A stretch of DNA of 64,000 bases from Trifolium pratense (taxonomy: Eukaryota; Streptophyta; Magnoliopsida; Fabales; Fabaceae), in the NCBI RefSeq assembly GCF_020283565.1, contig NC_060062.1, forward strand, positions 24,798,251-24,862,250, written 5' to 3'. Below the pieces are notes generated by a model. It was not told the DNA's origin. It searched no databases and was given only the letters and a program-made list of their open reading frames with translations. The translations under genes were made by a program, and so were the position numbers. Below are positions 14,155-24,960 of this stretch, piece by piece; within the stretch, counting starts at the first letter, position 1; each line of letters starts with the position of its first letter.

Positions 14155-14480
14155 GAGCACCATTATCAGTGCTTTTTGAATGAAAAGGAACGACTTTTGT
14201 CAGGAGTGTATGGATAATCCAAATAAATCCAACGTTGCTACAGTGCGCTTCATTGTTTTGTTTGCCAACGGTCTTAATCTGACACATGGTATATGCAATG
14301 GTATAAATGAGTAAAACATGTGGGACCCAATGGGACCCATTTAAGAGTTTTTGATAAGTTGTATGGATATTTGAGAAATGTGATTGAGTTGCTTAAATAA
14401 TTGAAAAGTGTAAAATAATATAAAGAATGAAATATGACCCACTTAAAGAACTCATATTGAGTTTTGGGATAATGATGCTC
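14155..14480. mobile_element. TIR element, family unassigned
   Basis: Left end TAAGAGCACCATTATC and right end GATAATGATGCTCTAAGA are imperfect inverted repeats about 325 bp apart; the interior is non-coding. The target duplication is unclear. Confidence 0.5.
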
Positions 14481-14594
14481 TAAGAGAGATGAACCAGCTT
14501 ATATGTCCCACAAATTTTTGAGATTAGTCATCGTTATCATGGCGTTGGAAACTTCGTAATAGTGAAATAAAATAAAAATCAATTGTTGGACTTA

Positions 14595-14743
14595 GACTCC
14601 GTTTGGTTTTATGGAAAAAAAATAGGAGGAAAGAAAATCACGCAAACCAATGTATGAATTTAGACTAACTTTTGTCCAAGTTAATGCATTGATTTACGTA
14701 ATTTTATTTCCTCCGACTTTCTTTCCATAAAACTAAAGAACCC
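14595..14743. mobile_element. Tourist-like (PIF/Harbinger) MITE
   Basis: 149-bp foldback: left GACTCCGTTTGGTTTTATGG pairs with right CCATAAAACTAAAGAACCC, and inner arms (GGAGGAAAGAAAATCACG / GTAATTTTATTTCCTCC) also pair. TTA flanks both ends (14592-14594, 14744-14746), the PIF/Harbinger target. It sits about 200 bp upstream of the heat-shock-element-like sites of the DREB2 gene. Confidence 0.75.
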
Positions 14744-14929
14744 TTAGAGCTAAATCGCACAAGTCAGTAGATATTTAAGAAGATACAATGGGTGGACCTA
14801 TCGGAGAGAATCCAGAGATTATCAAAAACAATTAAAAAAACAACAAATCTTGAGAAGAAGGAAAGCCAAACGTGATTTTTTATTTATTAAAAAAAAACTT
14901 ACTACCCAAACGCTCTTTTAAATGGCTCG

Positions 14930-14997
14930 GGAAGGTTCGAGCCACAAGGTTCGGGAAACCGAAGCAAAACAACACGATTAAGAAATCGCCACGTCAC
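14930..14997 (+). promoter_or_regulatory. Candidate HSE dyads and ABRE-like core of the DREB2 promoter
   Basis: GAAGGTTC (14931-14938, GAAnnTTC) and TTCGGGAA (14950-14957, TTCnnGAA) are two heat-shock-element half-site dyads 19 bp apart, followed by CCACGTCAC (about 14989-14996), an ACGT-core ABRE-like site. They lie roughly 50-120 bp upstream of the TATA box. Known DREB2A promoters respond to HSFA1 and to ABRE-binding factors; function here is inferred. Confidence 0.45.
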
Positions 14998-15044
14998 TCG
15001 GTACCGTACGAAATTAAAAAATATCAGAAATATCTAGAGAATAC

Positions 15045-15052
15045 TATAAATA
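15045..15052 (+). promoter_or_regulatory. TATA box of the DREB2 gene
   Basis: TATAAATA, about 200 bp upstream of the 5'-UTR intron donor; spacing allows transcription to start around 15080. Confidence 0.6.
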
Positions 15053-15257
15053 CATACTTCAGTATCAAAAGATTTTTTCTGTTCTTCTTCACAAAACAAA
15101 AACAAAAACAAAAAACCAAAACAACGTTCCTTTGTTCTTTCTCAAATCGCTTCAAACCAAAATCACACCACAAAGCAAAAAAAAAAAAACAAAAAAGGAA
15201 AAATTGAAAAACCCTAAAAAGCGTTTCTTCAAGAATTAAGCTTTCAAGATACCTCAG

Positions 15258-15729
15258 GTTAGTTGCATTTCACTGAAACCTTTCTCTCTGATTTGTTAGC
15301 TTTTCTTCTTTTTTCCTTGAAATTCATCTCTGTTTCATTACTACTCATCATGTTGATTTTTTTAGTTCTAATTTAATTAATTTTTTTTTTATAATTTTGT
15401 TTTCAGCTTCTCGATTTTGAAGCATTGATAAAAAATCAATAAATCTTTTCTTTTTTTGGTCAAAATAATTTTTTTTGAAGTATAAATCTTGCACACCAAG
15501 TATTTGATATTTTGTATCTATCACTTTCTATTACTTTGTGGCCAAGGAAATTCCATTTTTAGTTTGATTTGTTATTATTAACTATTAAATTAAATTATTA
15601 CAATAAGCGTAAATTGTGGAATCCAATTTGTACTTCTCTACTTTTTAGGGTTTTTGATTTGCTTGAGTTTTTTTTATATATATATAAATAGTGGTGTTGA
15701 TTTGGTTTATTATTTGTTCTTACCAGCAG
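15258..15729 (+). other. 5'-UTR intron of the DREB2 gene
   Basis: Donor CCTCAG/GTTAGT at 15258 and acceptor CCAGCAG at 15726 or 15729, 38-42 bp before the start codon; the span is T-rich as plant introns are. Inferred from splice signals only. Confidence 0.6.
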
Positions 15730-15767
15730 ATATTGTAAATTGGGGCACTGTTAAATATATTTGAAAG

Positions 15768-17081
15768 ATGGGTGCTTCAGCTTATGATCAGAGTTATAAT
15801 GTTAATCTTGCGCCATTGGAGTTGTCTAAGAAGAGGAAAATTAGGAGTAGAGGAAAAGGGCTTAAATCTGTGGCTGAGATTTTAGCTAAGTGGAGGGAAT
15901 ACAATGAGCGTCTCTATGCTGGTAAAGATGATGGTAAACCGAAGCGTAAAGCGCCGGCGAAAGGTTCAAAGAAAGGGTGTATGAAAGGGAAAGGAGGACC
16001 TCAAAACTCAGAGAATAAGTATAGAGGTGTTAGACAGAGGACTTGGGGGAAATGGGTTGGTGAAATTAGGGAACCAAATAGAGGTAGTAGGCTTTGGTTA
16101 GGTACTTTTCCTACTGCTCAAGAAGCTGCTCTTGCTTATGATTATGCTGCTAGAGCTATGTATGGTCCTTCCGCGCGACTTAACTTCCCGAATATATCAG
16201 ATTATAGTTCTATTAAGGAATATTTGAAGGATTCTTCATCAGATGATGTTGCTGCTGCTCCTGCTGCTAGCTGTTGTTCTTCAGTGGTGACAACTCCTGC
16301 AACATCTGAGACAACAACTCTGTCAAGTCATTCTGAGGTTTGTGCTGTTGAGGATGTTAAGGAGATGTTTAAGATACCTGTCACTATGAACAATACTGTT
16401 GATGTTTGTTATGAAGTTTCGTCTCCAACTAGTAGAATTAAGCAAGAGCCAAAGGATGAGTTTGCTGATATCATTGACCCTAGTGGTGGTGAAATCCAAG
16501 ATGCTAAATCAGAAGGAATACAAAAGCCAAAGGATGAGCTTGCTGATATCATTGACCCTGGTGGTGGTGAAATCCAAGATGCCAAATTAGAAGAAACACA
16601 GAAACATGATGTTGTGCAGATTGGAGATGGTGTATGTAATGACCAGATGGATTTTTCATGGATTGATAACTTTGACTTCGACTTTGACTTGGATTTTGAC
16701 TTCAATGGTGATGATAACAAGAAGAATTGTTCAATGGATGAGTTCTTTCAAGCGGAGGAGCTTTTGGGGCAGTTAGACAATAATCCAGTTGATGAATCTG
16801 GGTTGATGCAAAGTTTGAATTGTGGACAAATGGGTTTTCCTGAAGAGAGTAATCCTCAGGTTGGGACTAGTCCAAGCTTCTTTTATGAATTGGAAAATCC
16901 AGATGCTATGCTGTTAGGGAGTTTACCTCATATAGAACATACAGACACAACATCAGGTGTTGATTATGCATTAGATTTCTTTAAAATAGAAGAACCTGTG
17001 AACTGTAATGGTTCTCTTGAAGATACACCATTTCTTGATTTGAATTTTGATGATGTGAATTATGATTCAAGAGGAATGTAA
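15768..17081 (+). CDS. DREB2A-like: DREB2-type AP2/ERF transcription factor
   Basis: Encodes 437 residues in one exon. A basic nuclear signal ([10 protein letters not shown], residues 21-30) is followed by a single AP2/ERF domain at about 84-141 ([19 protein letters not shown]...; the Val and Glu of the DREB class are present), which binds the DRE/CRT core ACCGAC in drought-, salt- and heat-response genes. After it comes a Ser/Thr-rich stretch with [10 protein letters not shown] (186-195), matching the conserved part of the negative regulatory domain that makes DREB2A unstable. The C-terminal half is acidic (Asp/Phe repeats at 302-312) and ends with FLDLNFDD, fitting an activation region. Odd: a 26-residue exact-length tandem repeat at 228-253 and 254-279, starting PKDE(F/L)ADIIDP. 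The protein is longer than Arabidopsis DREB2A. Start is the first ATG after the 5'-UTR intron. The family call is firm; exact orthology is not. Confidence 0.95.
   Translation: MGASAYDQSYNVNLAPLELSKKRKIRSRGKGLKSVAEILAKWREYNERLYAGKDDGKPKRKAPAKGSKKGCMKGKGGPQNSENKYRGVRQRTWGKWVGEIREPNRGSRLWLGTFPTAQEAALAYDYAARAMYGPSARLNFPNISDYSSIKEYLKDSSSDDVAAAPAASCCSSVVTTPATSETTTLSSHSEVCAVEDVKEMFKIPVTMNNTVDVCYEVSSPTSRIKQEPKDEFADIIDPSGGEIQDAKSEGIQKPKDELADIIDPGGGEIQDAKLEETQKHDVVQIGDGVCNDQMDFSWIDNFDFDFDLDFDFNGDDNKKNCSMDEFFQAEELLGQLDNNPVDESGLMQSLNCGQMGFPEESNPQVGTSPSFFYELENPDAMLLGSLPHIEHTDTTSGVDYALDFFKIEEPVNCNGSLEDTPFLDLNFDDVNYDSRGM
16449..16604 (+). repeat. In-frame 78-bp tandem duplication in DREB2
   Basis: Two adjacent 78-bp units (codons 228-253 and 254-279) with few differences; each encodes a PEST-like acidic segment. 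Visible directly in the sequence. Confidence 0.9.
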
Positions 17082-18479
17082 GGAAGGAAGAATGATTAGA
17101 GGAAACTTTGTGTACAACTTTGCCTCACTAGTATCAACTGGCTTGAACATCTGCTTGCAGCTTTTCTCATGGATTTGGTCTCCTTTTAGCTTTATATGTG
17201 CATAAAAAAAAATACATATTAAGTATCTTCTTCATGTTTTCTTTCTTTTAGACATGCTAATTCTCTATAGGGTTTTTAAAAATGGGGAATTAGCTAACAA
17301 CATTTGTTTATTTGTTAGTTTACTTTGTTTCTTGGGTTTAGTTTGGACTACCTTATAACTCATGTACAGTACTTTATAAGGTCTAATACAACATCTTGAG
17401 AACTGATTTTGACATTAGTTTTTTCATGTTATATACCAAGGACATAGACTACCAGTATATCTTGAGTATTTTGAATCATTGCTGTTATTTATGTGTAGAA
17501 ACAAAACAAGTAACAAAAACTTATATATTCTGAATTTATATATTGAAAACATTCTAGAATTTTGTTACTGTTTGATTGGTCCTCTACTTGAGATTATATT
17601 GGCTGTTGTTCTCTAATGACCCTTCAAGGGGAGCTTCTTTTCTCCTTGCATGTTAAAAACTGTTCTGTTGTAACATGAAAGTGATGTAAGAAAGGGAAAA
17701 TCTCATTGATTAGTGATGATATTAGACTTCTGTTGTAACATGTGTAGCTGTTATTTGGGTTTGTGTCAGCTTAAAAATAAAAAATGATGTACTGTGGTTT
17801 ACAGAAGCAAAAGAGGTCACACATTTGGACCTTGCAATATTAGGCATTTTTGCTGACCCTTCTGCTGACTTGTCTTCAGATGGTTATACTACTAGAGAAG
17901 ATTAGTTAAGTTGTAATTAAGTATTTATATTCTGCGTTTTTTCCTCAAAACCTGTTTAAATGTGTAATAGGTAAAATTTCAAACTCCAATGTTACAGATT
18001 TTCATAATAAGTCATACTTTTTAGAATGAACAATGAAAACCCAGTCAAATTATATGTTGTTTAGATATTTGGATTAGATAGCTTTTGAACTTAGAATTGA
18101 TCTAAAGCAAATAGCAAACATCCTTGGTTGTTATAAATTCCAATGGATATGGCAAAGCCTGAAATCAATTTTTATTTCTCAATAGTAAGTGTTTTATCAG
18201 TTTTTTTGGAAAAAAAAATTCTTATAAACAAAAGTGGTTGTGAGAGGAGTTGATAATGGGAGTATATGTTTTGGAATGTGCCTATTTATGGAATGAACCT
18301 CTGAAAAGTGCATATTTTTCATTCCATAACTCATCATAAATCAAAACATGTTCAATACATGGATGAGTAATTTCGAAATTATGGAAACCAGCTCAGAAAA
18401 TGGCCGTCCGTGGAAAGGTATGAGCTACCATATTTGTTTGTCTTCCGATAATCTTTACCTCAAAATTTACAAATCACAT
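17082..18479. other. DREB2 3' region and intergenic
   Basis: T-rich 3'-UTR-like sequence after the stop codon, then AT-rich DNA without a recognised gene or bounded repeat. Confidence 0.5.
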
Positions 18480-19113
18480 AACTTTACTAGAAACAATTAA
18501 ACTGTGAACTCAGTTTCCACAACGATTTGATCGAATAGCATCCACCAATATTTGTGAACTTGTTATAGAAAGAACTCGATCACTTGCATCGTTCCCAGAA
18601 GCGCATTAACTTAACCTCCATGGTAGATAGAGATGTGTGTTGCCAACTTGTTATAGCCATAAAAAAAAGGCCCGAATAGTCTCCAAAACAGTCTGCCATA
18701 GTTTGAACACCCTCGTCCACAGAGAAACTGCCTTCAACATTGCATTTAATCCAACCCAAGTGTGGTTTTACCCATCGCGCGTCTGCTGGTACAGGAATCA
18801 GCCTGCTAGAATTCTGCTGCACTTTATGCACTTCGAGTTCGAGCCACTCTTTCCATATGCCAAACACATTACAAGCAACTTGATTCGGTGTCTTCTGGCT
18901 ACTATTCCAGACCTCATCATTTCTGTTCTGCCATATACACCAAAGCAGCAACGCAACATGCCCAACCATGCCTCTGTCAGCTGTTCTGTATAATGAGAAA
19001 ATCTGATCTGCTGCATCTAATTGTTGCCGGTCGCTGTTCTGCATTACAGCAGCAAGACCTGTTGCGTACCAGCTCTCGTCTTTTAAGAAAATGCATATTT
19101 TAGAAGTGCTCAC
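18480..19113 (-). pseudogene. Decayed LINE reverse-transcriptase tail (zf-RVT/RNase H)
   Basis: The minus strand carries an open frame (19113-18580) with LLWCIWQNRNDEVWN, typical of the zinc-binding segment after plant LINE reverse transcriptases, and then WVKPHLGWIKCNVEGSF, the start of the LINE-associated RNase H domain. The RNase H domain runs on past the stop in other frames (for example LVDAIRSNRCGN near 18520), so frameshifts have broken it. Only the 3' fraction of the polyprotein is present. It is a dead retrotransposon fragment, not a host gene. Confidence 0.8.
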
Positions 19114-20129
19114 ATGTTGGTTTATTATTTTATTTTATAAGCAAACATTTTATGAAGTATTCTAGCACATGGAGAGTTCATAGCATGATGTGCTACCACA
19201 GAAAACAAATAGCAAGGCAAGTCACCGAAAACAACCTGCATAAGTTGAACAGCATGATGTGCTACCACTCAATTTAATCTGTCAATTGAGCACCATCACA
19301 ACCAACAAAATCCTCCTAAGCTTCAAGCTTTTAGTTCCAGCCAATAAAACAAAAGGATGAAAATATACACACCTAAGCGACTGAGTGAGGTGCTGCCACC
19401 AGTAGAGACATGAAACTGCAATAATCTGTCAACTGTATTTTTCACACACAAACAACGAGTAGTTGGAAATCATGAAAGTCAATACATAAGTAAGAAAAAC
19501 CACGGTTTTGCACACATGGTATGCATGGTAGAATGCATGAATATGCATGATATCTTTGCAATTGTTTCATTGCTAGCATAATAATGCATGAAGATATGTT
19601 TGTTTATATTAAACCTACTACGACATGTTCAGATGCACTAATTGGCGCTTAGACAATTAACATGTTTTTTTTTTTTTTTTTGACTAAAAGTAAATATTCA
19701 TTCATTCAAATTAAAAAATACATAGATCATTACAAATTTGATTGCTAAAAACTGGAAAAGGTGAATTTACAAACAATTTTGCAGCACCTAGGTTAATAGC
19801 ATACAACGGCATCATGAAAGTGCCTACAAATATGACAAAATAAATGTAACCGAAATCTTCATGCTCCCGGATCTGTAACGTTGATGTCAAAGTCTTCATC
19901 AGATCTGTAATGAGTTGAGGAGGATATTTCAATTTGAATCAATGAAACACGGTACCAAAACGAAAAACCAACAAACGCCGCACAAGACGACTACGAACAC
20001 AACGCTGCACAATAACATGTTAAGCAATTAGAACTATGTACAACTCCTGAGATGTGAACTGTGATACCTAGTAACATGTAAGGACCTCTAACACATAATA
20101 ATCATCTAGAACATAAGAACTAAGGAACA
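19114..20129. other. Intergenic with a retroposon-like tail
   Basis: A T-run at about 19664-19681 (+), followed by sequence reading on the minus strand as a short open frame (19932-19711) and a tail ending in poly(A), suggests the 3' end of a minus-strand retroposon. I do not recognise the encoded peptide. Nothing else found. Confidence 0.35.
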
Positions 20130-20486
20130 TATATATGAACTGTAGACATGTCTTTACTTGAAATATTATGGTAGCGTAGGTTTGATTAGTAACACATTCT
20201 TTGGTTCTCGTATATACTATCATGTTACTGATCAATTCTACGTCACCGTGTTATTTAAAGTTAAAGGACAAATTACAGTTAACAACAAGTATATATGATC
20301 TTAGAATTGCCTCTAGTATATAAACACTTATTCAAGCCATCTTGCAACCGATGTGACACTTCTTAACATATGACACACAGACACAGTCGAGAAGACATAT
20401 TCATTCTAAATGTTACACATTCAATTTCTCTTAGAGAATAAAGTATATATGAGACACTCATGAATCATGATGCATGTATTCTTTAA

Positions 20487-21777
20487 GGTTTTTTCTAATT
20501 AACCCTCTCATAAATTGAGGGTATATGCCCTATGCTGATGTGACATGATGTGGCACCAATGAAATTCATCCACATGTATTTAAGTTAAACATAATTAAGT
20601 TTTTACCACAAAGTAATTTTGACTACTTTTATTTTTAAATTAATTATATTTTAGGTATTATATTCTATGAATTTACATTTTGGTCCTAATTGCTTCTAAT
20701 TTGTTTGCCTCTTCTTCAAATTGTTTTACGGTCTCAAACAACTTTCTTCTTCGCATAAAAAAAAAATTCTTCTTATCGTCAAAAAACTTTCAATTCATCT
20801 TCGTTATGATTTCACATTCAGATTCGCTCTGTGATTTCACCTTCAAGCTTCAAACCTCTGAAACTAACTAGCAGCACAACGAAAACTAGCAGGAAGAAAA
20901 ACCGCTACTGCAACAGAGCATGACAGCAGAACAGCAAGCAGTAACAGAACTCCAAGGCCTTAAAACCCCAACCTCAATTACCGATTAAAACAACTATTAG
21001 GGTCCCAACACCATTCATATTATTAAATCATTCTATTATTCAATCATTCAACAATTATTCAATCACACAAAACGAACAGCAGAAAAAATAAATATTCTAG
21101 ATCCCTAGATCAAACACATTAACACAACTTTAACAATTCAAATAGCAATTACAAATAATTGTAACTGCTATTTTTGCTAATGTGGTTGCAGCTTTCAACA
21201 GTGACAATATGCAACATAGTTACTTGGGAACCATTGCTTTGGAGTGCTGTAATCTAATTTCTAGTTTTAATAACACTGTTATTGCACATGTTAGGAGAGA
21301 AGCTAATCAAGCTGCTCACTATTTAGCAAAGTTTGCTATTTCTAATTTGTCTAATTTCATATGGATTGAGGAAACTCCTCCTTGTATTGAAGTTGTTGTG
21401 GCTTTTGATTTATTGCCACGATTTGATTAATGAAATTAGTTTCCTGTCAAAAAAAAAATAGCAATTACAAATCAGTCAATTGAAAATTTGGTGGCTGATG
21501 ATAAGAATGGAGAAAGAAGTAGTGGAAATTTGGTGGCTGACCGTAAAATTTGGTGGCTGAAGCTCGCTGTGATGAAATTGGATGGTAAAATGAAGCGCTT
21601 ACACAAATAGCCTAAAATATAATTAAAGAAAATTAGTAACCTAAAATATAATTAATTGAAAATAAAAATAAAAAATCATTTATGTTTGACTTAGATATAT
21701 GTGGATGAATTTTATTGGTGCCACATCAGCATAGGGCATATGCCCTCAATTTATGTGAGGGTAGAGAAGTAATCACC
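20487..21777. mobile_element. Non-autonomous Mutator-like TIR element
   Basis: Bounded by long imperfect inverted repeats (left GGTTTTTTCTAATTAACCC..., right in reverse complement GGTGATTACTTCTCTACCC..., both continuing TC(T/A)CATAAATTGAGGG for well over 100 bp) and by the exact 9-bp duplication ATTCTTTAA (20478-20486, 21778-21786). The unoccupied site is seen in the inverted copy at 116-124. Duplication length and long TIRs indicate the Mutator superfamily. It carries no transposase and has itself received a LINE insertion. Confidence 0.9.
21157..21455 (+). mobile_element. 5'-truncated LINE insertion inside the TIR element
   Basis: About 299 bp ending in an A-run and flanked by a 17-bp duplication AAATAGCAATTACAAAT (21140-21156, 21456-21472), the signature of target-primed reverse transcription. 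It encodes the C-terminal end of a plant LINE RNase H domain: HVRREANQAAHYLAKFA, then WIEETPPCI and VVAFDLLPRFD before the stop at 21428-21430. Since only the extreme 3' end was copied, it is dead on arrival. Confidence 0.9.
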
Positions 21778-21890
21778 ATTCTTTAATGACACGGTTCCAC
21801 ATATTTGCTCCCCCGATCATTTCCCCACATACAAACACTTGGTTCCTTAAAATGTAGTTCTTAATACAATTAATATACAGCTACTCCGAA

Positions 21891-22237
21891 CACTTACTGA
21901 GACATGTGCTTACAAACCCTCATACAGTCGTTCGACTTACATCAAAATCCATTTAGGTGACATGAAAAAGTACATGAGGATTCCTAAAAAGTATATGTAT
22001 CACGAAAATGATGAATAAAATAAGTAGAATTTGGATTAAGTATACAATTCATGTGTTTTTGAGCTTTGCTCATTGGTTCTGGATTGAATCATCTATCGAT
22101 CTTATCAAGAAATCACGTTTCTTGTGGCGATCCTCACTTGGTTTATCACTATTCTTGGATTAGAATTGTGAATGCCTTCATTTCTGTCTATTTCCATCCA
22201 TTCCCTTTATTTTTATCTAATTACCAAAAATTTCCTT
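21891..22237. other. Intergenic, nothing recognised
   Basis: No gene or bounded repeat. Confidence 0.45.
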
Positions 22238-22925
22238 CATCATTAAGTGTGAGTGATTTAAGTCCTACATCGACTATGAATGAGAAGAATGTTGGATTTA
22301 TAAGTGAAGTGACCTATGGATCTAATGCCTTAAAGTTTTGGGTTGAGAATGTGGTCTCTCTCTCTCTCATGATCTTGGAGCATTAGTTCATTGTTACACC
22401 CGTCCCCCCGGATTCCCCAACAATTAGTATCAGTGTCATGGTTCGACTGACTTGGTGGGGAGCAAGAGTGAATCTTGCTATTAGATCAACTATAGGAAGT
22501 GGGAACTCACTTTGGGGGAGATTGTGGAATTTAAGTGTGAGTTGTTAAGTCACACGTTGACTATGAATGAAAAAAATGTTGGATTTATAAGAAAAGTGAC
22601 CCATATACCTAATTCCTAGCTAAAGGCTTTGGGTAGAGTTGTGGTGTCTCCCTCAAGTGTGGTCCTGAAACATTGATCTATTGTTTCTCCTGAGTTATGG
22701 TATCAGAGTTGTGGTTCGGCTTGGTGGGGTGAGCGGAAGTGGATCCTGGTATTGGATCAACTATAGGATGTGAAAACTCACACTTGGGGTGATTGTTGGG
22801 TTTCAAGTGTGAGTGGTTTAAATCACACATTGACTATGAATGAAAAGAATGCTAGATTTATGAGTGCGGTGACACATGAACCTAATGCCTTATTAAGATT
22901 TTGGGTTGAGAGGGGAACGGGGCAG
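22238..22925 (+). mobile_element. TRIM array: three LTRs and two internal segments
   Basis: Three related blocks begin near AAGTGTGAGT and contain GACTATGAATGA(G/A)AA and GGATTTATAAG: LTR1 about 22238-22422 (left end truncated), LTR2 22523-22695, LTR3 22794 to about 22925 (right end lost). Between them are two ~100-bp internal segments, each starting with an initiator-Met primer-site-like sequence (TTAGTATCAGTG at about 22424; TGGTATCAGAGT at 22698-22709) and ending in a G-rich tract. The LTR-int-LTR-int-LTR order is the product of recombination between TRIM LTRs. No protein is encoded. Confidence 0.75.
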
Positions 22926-24072
22926 TGGTAGGATCTAAGATCCTTTGAGGGAATCGAATATCTAATAAAACCGAGTATTCATTAAAGAGTACACAAGTTG
23001 GTTTGGAAGGGAAGACCTTAGTGAAATATCGTCTTCGCATAGGTCGGGTGTGACGAACCCATTGTTTGGGTACACACTTTGATATTGTGCTTGATCAGTG
23101 GGAGATCTCAACTGAGATTACAGGAGTACGATGAGGGGGATTCCTATGACCAAGTAACTTTTGATATGTGTGTAATTAAAAAATAAGCATTTATTTACAA
23201 GAAGGATAGGGTTGGCTCTAGTTTCGGGACTCCCTTAAGTCGGACCCATCAATCTCAACCTCTGGTGGAATCCAGTTGTTGCTAGCTAACATCCACAATA
23301 ATTTAATATTGCATATGGAAAAATAATATATATATTATGGAGAAGGATTAGCTGCTGTAAAAACAACACACTATTTTGAATCTAGATCGTTGATGTGAAA
23401 TCAGACGGTTTAGATCACATGCTATTAAAATCAACCATAAATAATAGTGGATGTCGATTGCAAATCAAACAGTTAGGAGCATTAACTACATGTAATCTAG
23501 ACCCTAGTTATTAAGTACCATATCTCACTTTTTGTAATTGAATATGTAAATATGGAAAAATGCAAGATATAAACCCCTAAGTTCACACTAACTCGACATC
23601 AATAACATCTGCTAGAAGCATTGTGGTCTAGTCAGGCGGTGGTACAAAAAACCCTAAGTTCACATTAATTTTACCCCCATTAGATCTGATAAGCTTAGCT
23701 TCTGATGATGACTTGATCTTAGCAAAGATCATTCATGCACTAGTCTCCCTCTCAAATTGTGAGTTGAACCTTTTGATACAATAATTCCTTATAATATTCT
23801 CGATCTAGAAAAGGAGAAGAATGCATTGATAGAACTCGGGCGCCTCATCCAATAAAAGGCTCAAGGCATAAAGGGAAGGATCGTAAGTGTAACAAGTAAG
23901 ATTTTATTTGCAACCATTTAAATCTCTTTATTCTATTTATTATTTTTATTGTTCTTTTTCTTCAAACGCGTTCATATAAATTCATGTTCTTTACATGTTT
24001 ATTTCTATTGTTTTTCTCAACGATTATGAATTCTTCTCTATCTATCAATCGATATATCTTTTAAATTATGAT
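22926..24072. other. Intergenic, no gene seen
   Basis: The part from 22926 to about 23300 is less AT-rich and may be retroelement-derived, but no ORF or boundary could be set. Confidence 0.4.
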
Positions 24073-24262
24073 GTTGTGTTATTTTATTTTACTTTTTTTA
24101 AATAAAAAAAACTGATAAGATTTACCTATTTATTAAAAAAAAATTGACATTAATTTGATTCTCATAAGGTTGTGTTATTTTATTTTACTTTTTTTAAAAA
24201 AAAAACTGATAAGATTTACCTATTTATTAAAAAAAAATTGACATTAATTTGATTCTCATAAG
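24073..24262. repeat. Two-copy tandem duplication, ~96 bp
   Basis: 24073-24168 and 24169-24262 are nearly identical, each running from GTTGTGTTATTTTATTTTAC to TTGATTCTCATAAG; they differ mainly in A/T run length. Confidence 0.9.
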
Positions 24263-24540
24263 TTTATGTTGTTAGTTTTAATTTTGATTAAAAAAAAATA
24301 CTCTTAACAATATGCTATTTAAATTGTTGATTGAATTAGTTTTTGACCTAAAATTCAATCCAAATAAAATCCTAAAATTCATGTTCTTAAAAACTCACTC
24401 AAATCTGGCTCGGAGACAATAGATCTAAAGAGAGATTCATCTTTCTAGATATTTGATCCCATGACCATAACCGCTGCAAAGCACAAACAAACTAGAAAAA
24501 ATGCTGTCAAGTTTTTTTTTTCTTTCCTCATATTGGGTAA
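24263..24540. other. Intergenic, nothing recognised
   Basis: AT-rich, no gene. Confidence 0.45.
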
Positions 24541-24549
24541 AAAAAATAA

Positions 24550-24724
24550 GGAAAATGCTAACTAGTGCCCCCGGGGCACTAGTTAAGGATACTAATTATA
24601 GTAAAATTACATTAAAACTTGTGTAGTCAATATTTGTAAAGTATAAAAAATGTCATTTCCAATGCAAAAATTGCTTTTTTTGTATCCTTAACTAGTGCCC
24701 CGGGGGCACTAGTTAGCATGACCC
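24550..24724. mobile_element. MITE with GC-rich 35-bp hairpin ends, 9-bp duplication
   Basis: Both ends fold on each other: ATGCTAACTAGTGCCCC at the left and the same sequence in reverse complement at the right, continuing through ACTAGTTAAGGATAC. Exact 9-bp duplication AAAAAATAA (24541-24549, 24725-24733) indicates a Mutator-type mover. The internal part is non-coding. Confidence 0.85.
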
Positions 24725-24789
24725 AAAAAATAAAGTTTTTTTCTCAACAAGAGTAGAGTCTTGTTAGCACTTTTTTTTAAGGGTCATGC

Positions 24790-24960
24790 TAACTAGTGAG
24801 AGTGGATTCCCTCCAGTACCGGAGGTGATCTAGTTACATCACAACCATCTATATTTTTTTTAACAAAAATAAAAGTGTAAAAGTAATAAAAATGGAAGGT
24901 CCAGATTGAACCGGACATAAAGTCCACGGAGAGGATCACCTCTCACTCATAGTATATGAT
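24790..24960. mobile_element. Possible second MITE (GGATTC-type ends)
   Basis: Left GAGAGTGGATTCCCTCC and right GGAGAGGATCACCTCTCACTC form a weak inverted repeat resembling the 2921-3068 family. No target duplication found; it is preceded by GGTCATGCTAACTAGTG, a fragment of the 24550 MITE end. Confidence 0.4.

Larger units (their letters stand above)
20130..21880. repeat. Inverted-repeat arm, right copy (interrupted)
   Basis: Reverse complement of the window's first 330 bp, with many small changes, interrupted by a 1291-bp TIR element at 20487-21777. Removing that insertion and one 9-bp duplication restores collinearity with the left arm. Confidence 0.7.

Noticed and set aside
16409..16720. 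Minus-strand ORF within DREB2
   Set aside because: Shadow of the acidic Asp-codon-rich DREB2 frame; Ser/Lys repeats come from the complement of GAT/GAC runs.
18637..18993. Plus-strand 118-codon ORF
   Set aside because: Antisense shadow of the LINE zf-RVT/RNase H frame, which has clear family motifs on the minus strand.
19711..19932. Minus-strand 73-codon ORF with REHEDFGYIYF as a conserved protein
   Set aside because: I could not tie it to any family with confidence; it lies just before a poly(A)-like run and is more likely retroposon tail.
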